A stretch of DNA of 20,249 nt from an uncultured Bacteroidales bacterium (GTDB taxonomy: Bacteria; Bacteroidota; Bacteroidia; Bacteroidales; Tenuifilaceae): assembly GCA_937915475.1 (NCBI GenBank), contig CALGIR010000190.1, positions 1 to 20,249 of the forward strand. Reading direction: 5' to 3'. The notes under the pieces were generated by a model that was not told the origin of the DNA, did not search any database, and saw only the letters and a program-made list of their open reading frames with translations. Positions within the stretch are counted from its first letter, which is position 1; each line of letters opens with the position of its first letter. Below, one piece after another: positions 1-6,981 of the stretch. A program made the translations under genes and the position numbers.

Positions 1-231
1 GGTCGGTGCTGCAAACAGCAGATTTTTCTTAACGCCCGCTGTGCTTGTTTTTCGGTTAATCGGCCGATGCCAATCGCAACACGAATCGTTTATCCCCAAA
101 TGTATTATTTTTACCGGACACGAATGAATCTAAATATTTGGAACGCTATCAAAAAAAGGTTTCACAATCTTTTTGTATAAAGAAATTCTCTATCTTATCG
201 GCTAAATTTGATAACCATAATATATAATGCC
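1..231. other. Non-coding left edge upstream of the amidase
   Basis: No convincing gene is visible here. The stretch has small structures: a 5-bp stem-loop (TGCTG/CAGCA) near positions 8-21 and a 10-bp perfect palindrome ATCGGCCGAT at 59-68. The text around 31-50 (AACGCCCGCTGTG) is richer in GC than the surrounding DNA. The last part carries the probable amidase promoter. It may be the tail of a gene or repeat lying off the window; nothing seen decides this. Confidence 0.5.
203..210 (+). promoter_or_regulatory. Probable -7 box of the amidase promoter (TAAATTTG)
   Basis: TAAATTTG fits the Bacteroidota -7 consensus TAnnTTTG exactly and lies 21 nt before the ATG at 232. The nearest TTTG upstream (172-175) is 27 nt away, longer than the usual 19-21, so the -33 element is poor. 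A possible TTG start at 208 falls inside this box, which argues for ATG 232. Confidence 0.4.
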
Positions 232-1815
232 ATGAGACCAACTTCCAATTTTACAATAGGTATTATCCTAGCTTTTATCATTATTATAACAGCATGTACC
301 AACAACAAAAAACCCGATTACAATAACTTCCGGTTTTTAGAGTACAGCATAGAGCAAATTCAAGAGGGCTACAGCAATGGTGAGTTTACCATTGAAGAGG
401 TTGTTAGCGCCTATATTGATAGGATTGAGCGTATTGACAAGCATGGACCAAGCCTAAACTCAATGGTAACAGTAAACCCCGATGCAATTGATATTGCCAA
501 AGAGTTAGACAAGGAGCTACAGAATGACAATAAGCGAGGCCCGTTACACGGAATACCTGTAGTACTTAAGGACAATATAGATACTCATGATAAGATGCCC
601 ACAACAGGGGGCTCAAGGGCATTGGCAAACTCGTTTCCTTTAAACGACAGCTATGTGGCAAAAAAATTAAGAGAGGCAGGTGCCATTATACTAGGGAAGG
701 CCAACCTTAGCGAGTGGGCAAACTTTAGGGGCGACCTCTCGACAAGTGGTTGGAGCGGTGCTGGTGGACTAACCCTTAACCCATACGACATAACCCGAAA
801 CCCGTGCGGTTCAAGTTCAGGTTCAGGTGTGGCCGTATCAGCAAATCTTACCGTGTTGGCCATTGGAACAGAAACAAATGGCTCAATTGTGTGCCCATCG
901 CACGCCAACGGAATAGTGGGAATAAAGCCAACCGTTGGTCTAATAAGCCGCACGGGGATAATACCCATAGCTGAAACTCAAGACTCGCCTGGCCCAATGG
1001 GACGAACAGTAAAGGATGTAACCATTTGTCTTGGTGCCCTTGTGGGAATCGATAGTATGGATGAAAGAACACTGTTAAGCAAAGATAATTCCTATTACGA
1101 TTATACCCAGTTTCTTAAAAAAGATGGACTAGCAAACAAGAGGATTGGTTACTTTACAGGCGCATCTGGACGAAACTTTAAGGTGGATAGCGTTATGAGT
1201 CAAACCATTCGCTTGCTAAAAGATGAAGGGGTTGAGATTATCGAGATTACAGAAATAGTTGAAAGAAATTCGGGTCAAAACTCCTTTGAGGTTATGCTTT
1301 ATGAGTATAAAGATGGGCTAAATAAATACTTTAGCAGTCTTGGACCCAATGCTCCCATTAAAAACCTTGAGGAACTTATTGAGTTTAATAAGGCTGATTC
1401 AATTGAGCTAAGGTATTTCAATCAAATATACCTAGAGATGGCCCAAGCAAAAGGTGATTTAGAATCGCCCGAATACAAAAAGGCACTAGCTGATTTGATA
1501 AGCCAAAGCCGAACAAATGGTATTGATAGAGTGATGGATGAGCATAACCTTGATGCAATTGTAGCACCCACAGGAAGCCCCGCTTGGAAAACGGATTTAA
1601 TTAATGGCGATAGCTTTCAGCTTAGCAGCTCTTCGCCCTCTGCACAAGCAGGATATCCCATCATCAGCCTACCAATGGGTTATGTTGACGGATTGCCAGT
1701 TGGCGTGTCCTTTTTCGGTAAGGCCTGGAGCGAACCAATACTTATTGAAATTGCCTATGCTTTTGAGTGTAAAACAAATCAAAGAAAAGTACCACAATAC
1801 TTAAACGCTAAATAA
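232..1815 (+). CDS. Lipoprotein amidase (amidase signature family)
   Basis: A 527-residue amidase-signature hydrolase that should cleave an amide bond in a substrate outside the inner membrane. The N-terminus is a lipoprotein signal: a hydrophobic run ending in the lipobox ITAC, with the lipidated cysteine at about residue 22. The Ser-cisSer-Lys triad is intact: Lys113 (VVLKDNID), cis-Ser194 in CGSSSGSG, and nucleophile Ser218 in ETNGSI, with the usual 24-residue spacing between the serines. GatA of the tRNA amidotransferase shares the fold, but the lipobox and the lack of gatB or gatC nearby point away from that role. Closest in kind are peptide-amidase-like and general amidases; the substrate is unknown. 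I chose ATG 232 because the upstream TTG (208) lies in the promoter box and the signal peptide starts cleanly at MRPT. It is monocistronic, flanked by non-coding DNA on both sides. Confidence 0.9.
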   Translation: MRPTSNFTIGIILAFIIIITACTNNKKPDYNNFRFLEYSIEQIQEGYSNGEFTIEEVVSAYIDRIERIDKHGPSLNSMVTVNPDAIDIAKELDKELQNDNKRGPLHGIPVVLKDNIDTHDKMPTTGGSRALANSFPLNDSYVAKKLREAGAIILGKANLSEWANFRGDLSTSGWSGAGGLTLNPYDITRNPCGSSSGSGVAVSANLTVLAIGTETNGSIVCPSHANGIVGIKPTVGLISRTGIIPIAETQDSPGPMGRTVKDVTICLGALVGIDSMDERTLLSKDNSYYDYTQFLKKDGLANKRIGYFTGASGRNFKVDSVMSQTIRLLKDEGVEIIEITEIVERNSGQNSFEVMLYEYKDGLNKYFSSLGPNAPIKNLEELIEFNKADSIELRYFNQIYLEMAQAKGDLESPEYKKALADLISQSRTNGIDRVMDEHNLDAIVAPTGSPAWKTDLINGDSFQLSSSSPSAQAGYPIISLPMGYVDGLPVGVSFFGKAWSEPILIEIAYAFECKTNQRKVPQYLNAK

Positions 1816-2119
1816 TAACTGTATAAGTAAAGAGACTAAGGTGGATTTGGCTATTGGCTATCTCGGTTTGATTTGTGCCACTGTTTCGGTCCAACTTTTG
1901 CCTGTTGTAACGTTCCTATTTGTGCCAGAAATCACAGTGCTTTCGCTTGGCACAGCCAAAAGAAATATATACAACTTAGGCGCAGCCTGCCGCTGGCAGA
2001 TAAACCTAAGCCGAACGGGGATTGGAATTATACAGTTTTGCTTGAATAAAAAACATCACAGCTAAATAATTACCTTTGTAGCAAGTTTTAAAACGCCTGA
2101 AAAATCGATACAGAGTAAA
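1816..2119. repeat. Intergenic stretch with direct and inverted repeats
   Basis: A 304-nt gap with no credible start-to-stop gene. ATTTGTGCCA occurs twice in direct orientation (1871-1880 and 1918-1927). The second copy pairs with an inverted TGGCACA at 1948-1954, giving a perfect 7-bp stem with a 20-nt loop. A second imperfect stem-loop has outer arms CTTAGG (1975-1980) and CCTAAG (2005-2010) around an inner CTGCC/GGCAG stem (1987-1991, 1995-1999). On the minus strand one frame stays open from about 2061 to a TAG at 1858 without an ATG. The plus-strand frame 1841-2065 looks like its shadow. This suggests a decayed or dispersed repeat element; the right end holds the flavoprotein promoter. 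Confidence 0.45.
2071..2078 (+). promoter_or_regulatory. Probable -7 box for the BaiN/YhiN-type flavoprotein (TACCTTTG)
   Basis: TACCTTTG is an exact match to TAnnTTTG and sits 41 nt before the ATG at 2120, implying a leader of about 35 nt. A TTTG at 2037-2040 is 30 nt upstream, too far for a standard -33 element, so only the -7 box is supported. Confidence 0.45.
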
Positions 2120-3334
2120 ATGGAGGTAGCAGTAATTGGTGGAGGTGCGGCAGGTTTTTTTTCGGCAATTGCCGTTAAGGAAAACTTCCCTAATGCTTCA
2201 GTGGTAATCTTCGAGAAATCGCAAAGGGTGCTTGCCAAGGTAAAAATATCGGGCGGTGGAAGGTGCAACGTCACCAATGGACTCACGAATATCCCAGAGT
2301 TATGCAAGGCTTACCCCCGTGGCGGACGAAGCCTGAAAAAGGCTTTCCGCTCATTTAGCACAGGTGATACTATAGAGTGGTTTCAGAAGCGTGGCGTTCC
2401 TCTTGTTACACAAAGCGACAACTGCGTATTTCCTGCTTCGCAGGACTCACAAACCATTATCGACTGCTTTTTACGCGAAGCAAAAAGGCTGAAAATTACA
2501 ATAGAAACAGGCAAGGGCGTTAAGGCAATTACCCCAATTGGTGAAAAACTGGAATTGCAATTTACCAAAACCGATATTACACCTCGCCAATTCAATAAGG
2601 TTATTGTTACAACAGGTGGGTCGCCAAAAAGGGAGGGGCTAAAATGGCTAGAACAGCTAAACCACAAGATTGAAACCCCAGTTCCCTCGCTATTCACATT
2701 TAACATACCCAACAATAGCATAACTAAGCTGATGGGAGTTGTGGTTGATAATACTCAGGTTAGCATTCAGGGTACTCGGTTAAAATCCAACGGTCCACTA
2801 CTTATTACTCACTGGGGAATGAGTGGCCCAGCCATTCTTAAACTCTCATCGTACGGAGCACGATTACTAAGCGAGAAAGAGTATATCTTCCCTATTCAAG
2901 TTAACTGGGTAAACGAGCAAAACCATGAGGTTGTTGCTAACAGTTTACTCTCTCTTTCGCAGGAGCATTCAAAAAAGATGATTGTCAATATAAGGCCATA
3001 CGGCCTTTGCTCAAGATTATGGGTCTACCTTCTCGAAAAGGCCGAAGTACCAGCAGATAAAAAGTGGGGAGAACTTGGCAAAAAGGGTATAAACAAGCTA
3101 ACCAACCTCCTAACCAACGATATTTATTTGGTTAAGGGTAAATCAACATTTCGCGATGAGTTTGTAACCTGCGGGGGTGTTAGCTTGGAAAGTATTGATT
3201 TTAATACAATGCAGAGCAAGACCTGCAAAAACCTATACTTTGCTGGCGAAGTGCTGGATATTGATGCCATAACTGGGGGCTTTAACCTGCAAGCTGCTTG
3301 GACAACTGCATTTATTGCCGGGAAGTTGGGGTGA
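2120..3334 (+). CDS. BaiN/RdsA (YhiN, HI0933-like) family NAD(P)/FAD-dependent oxidoreductase
   Basis: A soluble flavoprotein of 404 residues, the normal family length. It opens directly with the FAD-binding Rossmann motif (GGGAAG, residues 7-12), followed by the ribose-binding acid in FEK (about 32). The family hallmark SGGGRCNVTN is at 44-53. The C-terminal FAD motif reads GEVLDIDAITGGFNLQ, also diagnostic. Members are widespread and mostly uncharacterised; one, BaiN of gut clostridia, is linked to bile-acid reduction, but a housekeeping role is more likely in a core region like this. The ATG is 41 nt after a good -7 box, and no longer in-frame start is needed. It is convergent with the gene at 3407, with a 72-nt gap. 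Confidence 0.92.
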   Translation: MEVAVIGGGAAGFFSAIAVKENFPNASVVIFEKSQRVLAKVKISGGGRCNVTNGLTNIPELCKAYPRGGRSLKKAFRSFSTGDTIEWFQKRGVPLVTQSDNCVFPASQDSQTIIDCFLREAKRLKITIETGKGVKAITPIGEKLELQFTKTDITPRQFNKVIVTTGGSPKREGLKWLEQLNHKIETPVPSLFTFNIPNNSITKLMGVVVDNTQVSIQGTRLKSNGPLLITHWGMSGPAILKLSSYGARLLSEKEYIFPIQVNWVNEQNHEVVANSLLSLSQEHSKKMIVNIRPYGLCSRLWVYLLEKAEVPADKKWGELGKKGINKLTNLLTNDIYLVKGKSTFRDEFVTCGGVSLESIDFNTMQSKTCKNLYFAGEVLDIDAITGGFNLQAAWTTAFIAGKLG

Positions 3335-3406
3335 AAACATTTACTGCCCTTTTAACTTTGGAAAAACATAAATGTAATAAAACTCTAGCACGGGGCAACT
3401 TACTTT

Positions 3407-4471
3407 TTAGAACTCATAATCCAAAGGTAAAAGGTTGCCAAACCGTCGTTTGCCCATTTCGCCACCAAAAGAAATGAACTGAGGATGTGAGTTGTTCCCA
3501 TTTGAATCGATAAAGAACTGGTTTGTAGAGAATTTCACAACCGACTGTTGCCTGTTCTTGTATAGTATGATAAACACTCGCCCTTTAGGCTTAATTGCCT
3601 TACCAGCAGAGCTCGTAATCAATGGTATTCTCGGATCAGGTAAAACTGTAACCAACTTCATGCCTAGGGTATCCTTCACTTCGAATCCAGTGGCGGGTAA
3701 AATGAGCATACTCCCCGAGAACAGAGTAAACCCATCCTTTCCCCAGTTCATAAGGGCTAAATCTCTAAAAAAGTTAAGTTGCGAACCCTTAAAACTATTC
3801 TCCCTACGCCTTAGCTGGCGTTTGCTTACCTTTTGTTCCTCAGCAAAGAGTGATGTTCCCAAAAATAAACTACTATGGATAAGATCACGCTTAAGCGAAC
3901 TCTTGTTAAACTTAATGTAAAAATCTGTCAGGTTAAACTCAACTCTGTAACCAAGGTATGGATTTTCAATTTGCAAAGGCTTTATCGATGTGGCCTCCAA
4001 GCTTTTTGTCCCATAATCGTAATATACATCTACATCCTCCTCGTTTAGTATTATACATCGCCTCCCAGCCATATTTGTGCCCAAAAACTCCTTTTTAAAA
4101 ATCTTCATCATCTGTTCACGGGTAAACGGATCTCTCACCACAATAACCTCTTTTATTGCCAATAGTTTTGGGTTTAAGACCACTCTATGATAAGCAACCT
4201 CAAAGGGGTTATTAATAATAACTGTCTCATAGCCCATGTAGCTTACAACCAGAGCCGAATTGATAATCCCTTTAGAATTTACACGGAAGTGCCCTTCCGA
4301 ACTGGTGGTAGTGCCAATGGTTGTACCATCGAAGTAAACCGATGCTCCAATGGCGGGCTCCCCATTATTATCGATTACAGTGCCTGAGATACTTTGCGCA
4401 AAATTGTTGTGTGAGGAGAGGAATATAAGTGCAAAAAGAATGGGAATTAGCTTAATCCAATGTCTTAGCAT
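3407..4471 (-). CDS. Secreted CarboxypepD_reg-like domain protein
   Basis: A 354-residue exported protein. Residues 1-25 form a signal peptide (basic start, long hydrophobic core, ending near NNFAQ). Residues about 27-110 form a carboxypeptidase-regulatory-like beta-sandwich: SGTVIDNNGEPAIGASVYF, then the GTTTSSEGHF turn and SYMGYET, as at the N-termini of many Bacteroidota SusC/TonB-dependent proteins. There is no TonB-dependent barrel; about 240 residues follow instead, with a conserved-looking block (FLGTN, C-ILNEEDV, LGYRVEFNLTDF, RRRENSFKGSQ). I recognise this pattern from uncharacterised Bacteroidota proteins but know of no assigned function. It is probably periplasmic or at the outer membrane. 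It has its own transcript between convergent yhiN and the TA operon; no strong -7 box is visible upstream (TACCTTTA at 4513-4520 is one mismatch off). Confidence 0.85.
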   Translation of the reverse strand: MLRHWIKLIPILFALIFLSSHNNFAQSISGTVIDNNGEPAIGASVYFDGTTIGTTTSSEGHFRVNSKGIINSALVVSYMGYETVIINNPFEVAYHRVVLNPKLLAIKEVIVVRDPFTREQMMKIFKKEFLGTNMAGRRCIILNEEDVDVYYDYGTKSLEATSIKPLQIENPYLGYRVEFNLTDFYIKFNKSSLKRDLIHSSLFLGTSLFAEEQKVSKRQLRRRENSFKGSQLNFFRDLALMNWGKDGFTLFSGSMLILPATGFEVKDTLGMKLVTVLPDPRIPLITSSAGKAIKPKGRVFIILYKNRQQSVVKFSTNQFFIDSNGNNSHPQFISFGGEMGKRRFGNLLPLDYEF

Positions 4472-4662
4472 AACTAAACTATTTTATCAAATTGAAAATG
4501 CCAAACCAATAAAGGTATACGGCTGGGGGTATGTTTTGCACTCCGTTAAGTGGAGCAAGTTATTCATCCCACGCTAAAAAGCCAAATTGAAACAGAATAG
4601 TAACCTAATCAGTTAAATAGTGGGGTGTGAAATGTACCGCGTGGTAGCAACTGGCTTTGTTC

Positions 4663-5019
4663 TTAATAATCTTGAACTAAAACATCAGTTGGAATATTTA
4701 GATTAGTGTTCAGTTTTCTAATCATAGATAAGGTCAGTTTTCGTTTTTTATTTAATATTTCACTTACCCTGCTTTTAAATCCAACAACTTCTGCTAAATC
4801 TTTTTGATTCATTCCCATTTGTTCCATTCGGAATTTAATTGCCTCGATTGGGTCGGGCATTCCGATTGGAAAATTTTCATTTTCGTATCGGTCAATCAAG
4901 ATTGAAAGGATTTCCAATTCGTCTCCTTCTTCCGTTCCTTTTTGTGCATCAAAAATATCCTCAAGTCTGCTGAGTGCTTTTTGGTAATCATTTTCGTTTC
5001 TAATCGGTAATATTTTCAT
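4663..5019 (-). CDS. higA: HigA-family antitoxin, XRE helix-turn-helix
   Basis: The 118-residue antitoxin and likely autorepressor of the HigBA pair. The N-terminal half (1-60) is the acidic HigA-type region (COG5499-like) expected to bind the toxin. Residues about 68-104 form the XRE/Cro helix-turn-helix (MNQKDLAEVVGFKSRVSEIL), which should bind operator DNA. It starts 2 nt after the toxin stop codon, so the two are co-transcribed and probably translationally coupled, in the toxin-first order typical of HigBA. The likely operator is the palindrome at 5347-5367. The downstream side (4472-4662) is non-coding with no clear terminator. Confidence 0.9.
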   Translation of the reverse strand: MKILPIRNENDYQKALSRLEDIFDAQKGTEEGDELEILSILIDRYENENFPIGMPDPIEAIKFRMEQMGMNQKDLAEVVGFKSRVSEILNKKRKLTLSMIRKLNTNLNIPTDVLVQDY

Positions 5020-5021
5020 AA

Positions 5022-5315
5022 TTAGATGTTATTTGCGTCAATTTTGTCATATTCAACGTGAGTTCCAATAAACCTTATCCAGCATATTCCGTATTCAAAG
5101 TTGAATTTTACAATCAAGCGATAATTATTACCTTTAATGTTGTAAACAATTCGATTGTCTTTTAAGATACTAGCACTTGGATATTCACTTTTTAATTCGC
5201 TGATGTTGTTCAATTCGGCTTTTTCGGTTTCTCTATACCACGATTTTAATTGTTCTTCACAATCAGCGTGTTTTTCCCAAAAATCTCGTAAAGTTCGTTT
5301 CGCTATTACTCGCAC
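5022..5315 (-). CDS. higB: HigB-family mRNA interferase toxin
   Basis: A 97-residue toxin of the HigB (RelE-fold) family, expected to cut mRNA at the ribosome unless held by HigA. The pattern RVIAKRTLRDFWEKHADCEEQLKSWY at the start and NNYRLIVKFNF...IRFIGTHVEYDKID at the end is characteristic of the HigB_toxin family. It looks complete, with no frameshift. The ATG at 5315 lies about 18 nt past the TATATTTG box, giving a very short leader. The pair stands alone between the transporter and the CarboxypepD_reg gene, as a mobile stability module would. Confidence 0.9.
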   Translation of the reverse strand: MRVIAKRTLRDFWEKHADCEEQLKSWYRETEKAELNNISELKSEYPSASILKDNRIVYNIKGNNYRLIVKFNFEYGICWIRFIGTHVEYDKIDANNI

Positions 5316-5332
5316 ATTATACTTGTTTAACG

Positions 5333-5340
5333 CAAATATA
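5333..5340 (-). promoter_or_regulatory. Probable higBA promoter -7 box (TATATTTG)
   Basis: On the minus strand TATATTTG matches TAnnTTTG exactly and ends 17 nt before the higB ATG. The -33 position expected 19-21 nt upstream falls inside the palindrome at 5347-5367, which has no good TTTG. Repressor bound there would block this promoter. Confidence 0.6.
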
Positions 5341-5346
5341 ATAAAA

Positions 5347-5367
5347 AAGTTACCGTTTTGGTAACTT
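5347..5367 (-). promoter_or_regulatory. 8-bp inverted repeat: putative HigA operator and/or transporter terminator
   Basis: The arms AAGTTACC and GGTAACTT are perfectly complementary, separated by 5 nt. The site covers the -33 position of the higBA promoter, where HigA autorepression would act. Read on the minus strand it is followed by a run of T (5341-5346), so it also resembles an intrinsic terminator for the transporter transcript ending at 5473. The stem is AT-rich, so terminator strength is doubtful. Confidence 0.55.
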
Positions 5368-5472
5368 CTCGGTTTTCTTTCAGCTTGTGCCTAACTTGCA
5401 AATAACCAAACATAACCCGCCAACACCTCCTACTCCAACAATCACTCTAACCACCACATTGCTTATAGCCTA

Positions 5473-6834
5473 TCATAAACCACCCCAAAAAATACAGTAA
5501 ATAAAAATTGCGGCAATGGCAAAGGGTGCTATAAACTTTACTATAAAATTGAAGTATGGGTAGTATCTAACTCTTAAGGTTCCCTCGTTTGAGAGTTCGC
5601 TCTTAATAATTTTTTTGCCACCAAACCAACCCACAAACAGCACAATAAATAACCCACCTAAGGGAAGGAGAACATTGGAAGCGGTATAATCTAAAACATC
5701 AAATATGCTTTTACCAAAAATGGTTACCCCTTTTAGAGTTCCAAATGACAACGATGCAAAAATGCCTAAAACCGATACTGATAGAGTGGCAATTACCGTT
5801 GCCTTTTTTCGTGAAATCTTAAGTTCTTCAGACAAAAATGCAACCACAACCTCCAATAACGAAATGGTTGAGGTAAGCGCTGCTACGGTTAACAGAATAA
5901 AAAAGATTGTTCCGAAAAAATCGCCCCAAAACATTTGCTGGAAAATCCCTGGAAGTGTTATAAACACAAGGCTAGGGCCACAAGTAGGCTCAATTCCAAA
6001 GGCAAAAACCGCTGGAAATATCATAACACCAGCCAGTATTGCAATAAGGCTATCGGAAAGTGCAACCGAAACCGCCGTGGATGCTAAATTTTCCTTTTTG
6101 CTAAAGTACGATGAGTATGTAATTAATGCTCCCATACCAAGACTTAACGAGAAAAAAGCTTGCCCAAGCGCATACAAAAATGTTTTGGCAGTAACCTTAC
6201 TAAAGTCGGGCTTAAACAAAAACTCTAATCCTGCTTTTCCGCCTTCTAGAGTAACCGAACGAATACAAAGGACTATAATTAGTAATAGTAAAAGAGGCAT
6301 TAACAGCTTTGTGTATTTCTCAATCCCCTTTTTTATACCAGCAAGGACAATCAGTGCGGTAAGCACCATAAAAACCAACTGCCAAACAACCGGTTTAATA
6401 GGATTTACAATAAGTGTGTTAAAAGTATTCTCTAAATCAGCTATGCTTTGACCTGCAAAACTATGCGATACTGAGCTTACAATATATTGGAGTGTCCAAC
6501 CAGCAACAGAGCTGTAAAACGCCAGTATAAAAAACGCTGCCACAACACCCATTAGCCCAATTAAATTCCACCTCTTACCAGGAGCAATAACACCAAACGA
6601 TCCATAAGCATTTTTTTGACCTCTTCGGCCTATGGCAAATTCCGACATCATAACCGGAACTCCTATGGCCAAAACAAAAAAGAGATAAATTAAAAGGAAT
6701 GCTCCACCGCCATTCTCTCCTGCAACGTAGGGGAACTTCCATATATTCCCTAATCCCACTGCAGAGCCAGCTGTTGCTGCAATTATTCCAAACCTGCTCC
6801 CAAAGTTATCGCGCAAAACCGATTCTTTTGTCAT
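5473..6834 (-). CDS. Sodium-dependent NSS (SNF) family transporter
   Basis: A 453-residue LeuT-fold secondary transporter of the neurotransmitter:sodium symporter family, importing an amino acid or related solute with Na+ across the inner membrane. The diagnostic TM1 motif is at residues about 20-45 (GSAVGLGNIWKFPYVAGENGGGAF), with the Na+ and substrate-binding unwound region. TM6 (about 221-243) contains ALGQAFFSLSLGMGALITY. The rest is hydrophobic throughout, consistent with 11-12 TM helices. The substrate cannot be assigned; bacterial members carry leucine, tryptophan, tyrosine, methionine/alanine and others. It has a near-ideal promoter (6878-6908) and is divergent from the chemoreceptor. 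Length is normal and the frame is intact. Confidence 0.93.
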   Translation of the reverse strand: MTKESVLRDNFGSRFGIIAATAGSAVGLGNIWKFPYVAGENGGGAFLLIYLFFVLAIGVPVMMSEFAIGRRGQKNAYGSFGVIAPGKRWNLIGLMGVVAAFFILAFYSSVAGWTLQYIVSSVSHSFAGQSIADLENTFNTLIVNPIKPVVWQLVFMVLTALIVLAGIKKGIEKYTKLLMPLLLLLIIVLCIRSVTLEGGKAGLEFLFKPDFSKVTAKTFLYALGQAFFSLSLGMGALITYSSYFSKKENLASTAVSVALSDSLIAILAGVMIFPAVFAFGIEPTCGPSLVFITLPGIFQQMFWGDFFGTIFFILLTVAALTSTISLLEVVVAFLSEELKISRKKATVIATLSVSVLGIFASLSFGTLKGVTIFGKSIFDVLDYTASNVLLPLGGLFIVLFVGWFGGKKIIKSELSNEGTLRVRYYPYFNFIVKFIAPFAIAAIFIYCIFWGGL

Positions 6835-6877
6835 AATAATAAACTAATAATTTGGTGTTATTTTACTCTAAAACAAG

Positions 6878-6908
6878 CAAATCTAACTAAAAAGTAGGTG
6901 ACACCAAA
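6878..6908 (-). promoter_or_regulatory. Promoter of the NSS transporter (TTTG-N19-TAGATTTG)
   Basis: On the minus strand TTTG (6905-6908) is followed by a 19-nt spacer and TAGATTTG (6878-6885), an exact fit to the Bacteroidota sigma-ABfr consensus. The start codon at 6834 follows 43 nt later. The spacer contains the small palindrome GGTGTCACC (about 6896-6904), a possible operator. Confidence 0.7.
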
Positions 6909-6981
6909 AAAGTAATGGTAAAATTGTAGTTTGTTCAATATGATGACAAGTATCACTCTATTGCCGCTGTTTTTCTCAAAA

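Noticed and set aside
1..110. Possible integron attC-like site (AACGCCCGCTG text and ATCGGCCGAT palindrome)
   Set aside because: The core sequences do not fit RYYYAAC/GTTRRRY and no paired arms form a proper attC fold; the window edge prevents a better test.
232..1815. GatA subunit of the Asp/Glu-tRNA amidotransferase
   Set aside because: It shares the fold and triad, but the lipoprotein signal and the absence of gatB/gatC nearby do not fit a cytosolic tRNA enzyme.
1841..2065. 74-codon plus-strand frame in the gap after the amidase
   Set aside because: It runs through the repeats and stem-loops of the gap and has no family match I recognise. It is better explained as the mirror of a decayed or repeat element.
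3335..3406. Terminator between the convergent flavoprotein and CarboxypepD_reg genes
   Set aside because: The only pairing seen is ACATTTA/TAAATGT with a loop of about 25 nt, too weak to call.
3492..3920. 142-codon plus-strand frame
   Set aside because: It is antisense to the CarboxypepD_reg-like gene, which has a signal peptide and domain motifs; the plus-strand product has none.
5705..6451. Long open frame of 248 codons on the plus strand
   Set aside because: It lies wholly antisense to the NSS transporter, whose motifs are unmistakable. The translation has no recognisable family and is the usual mirror of a membrane protein gene.
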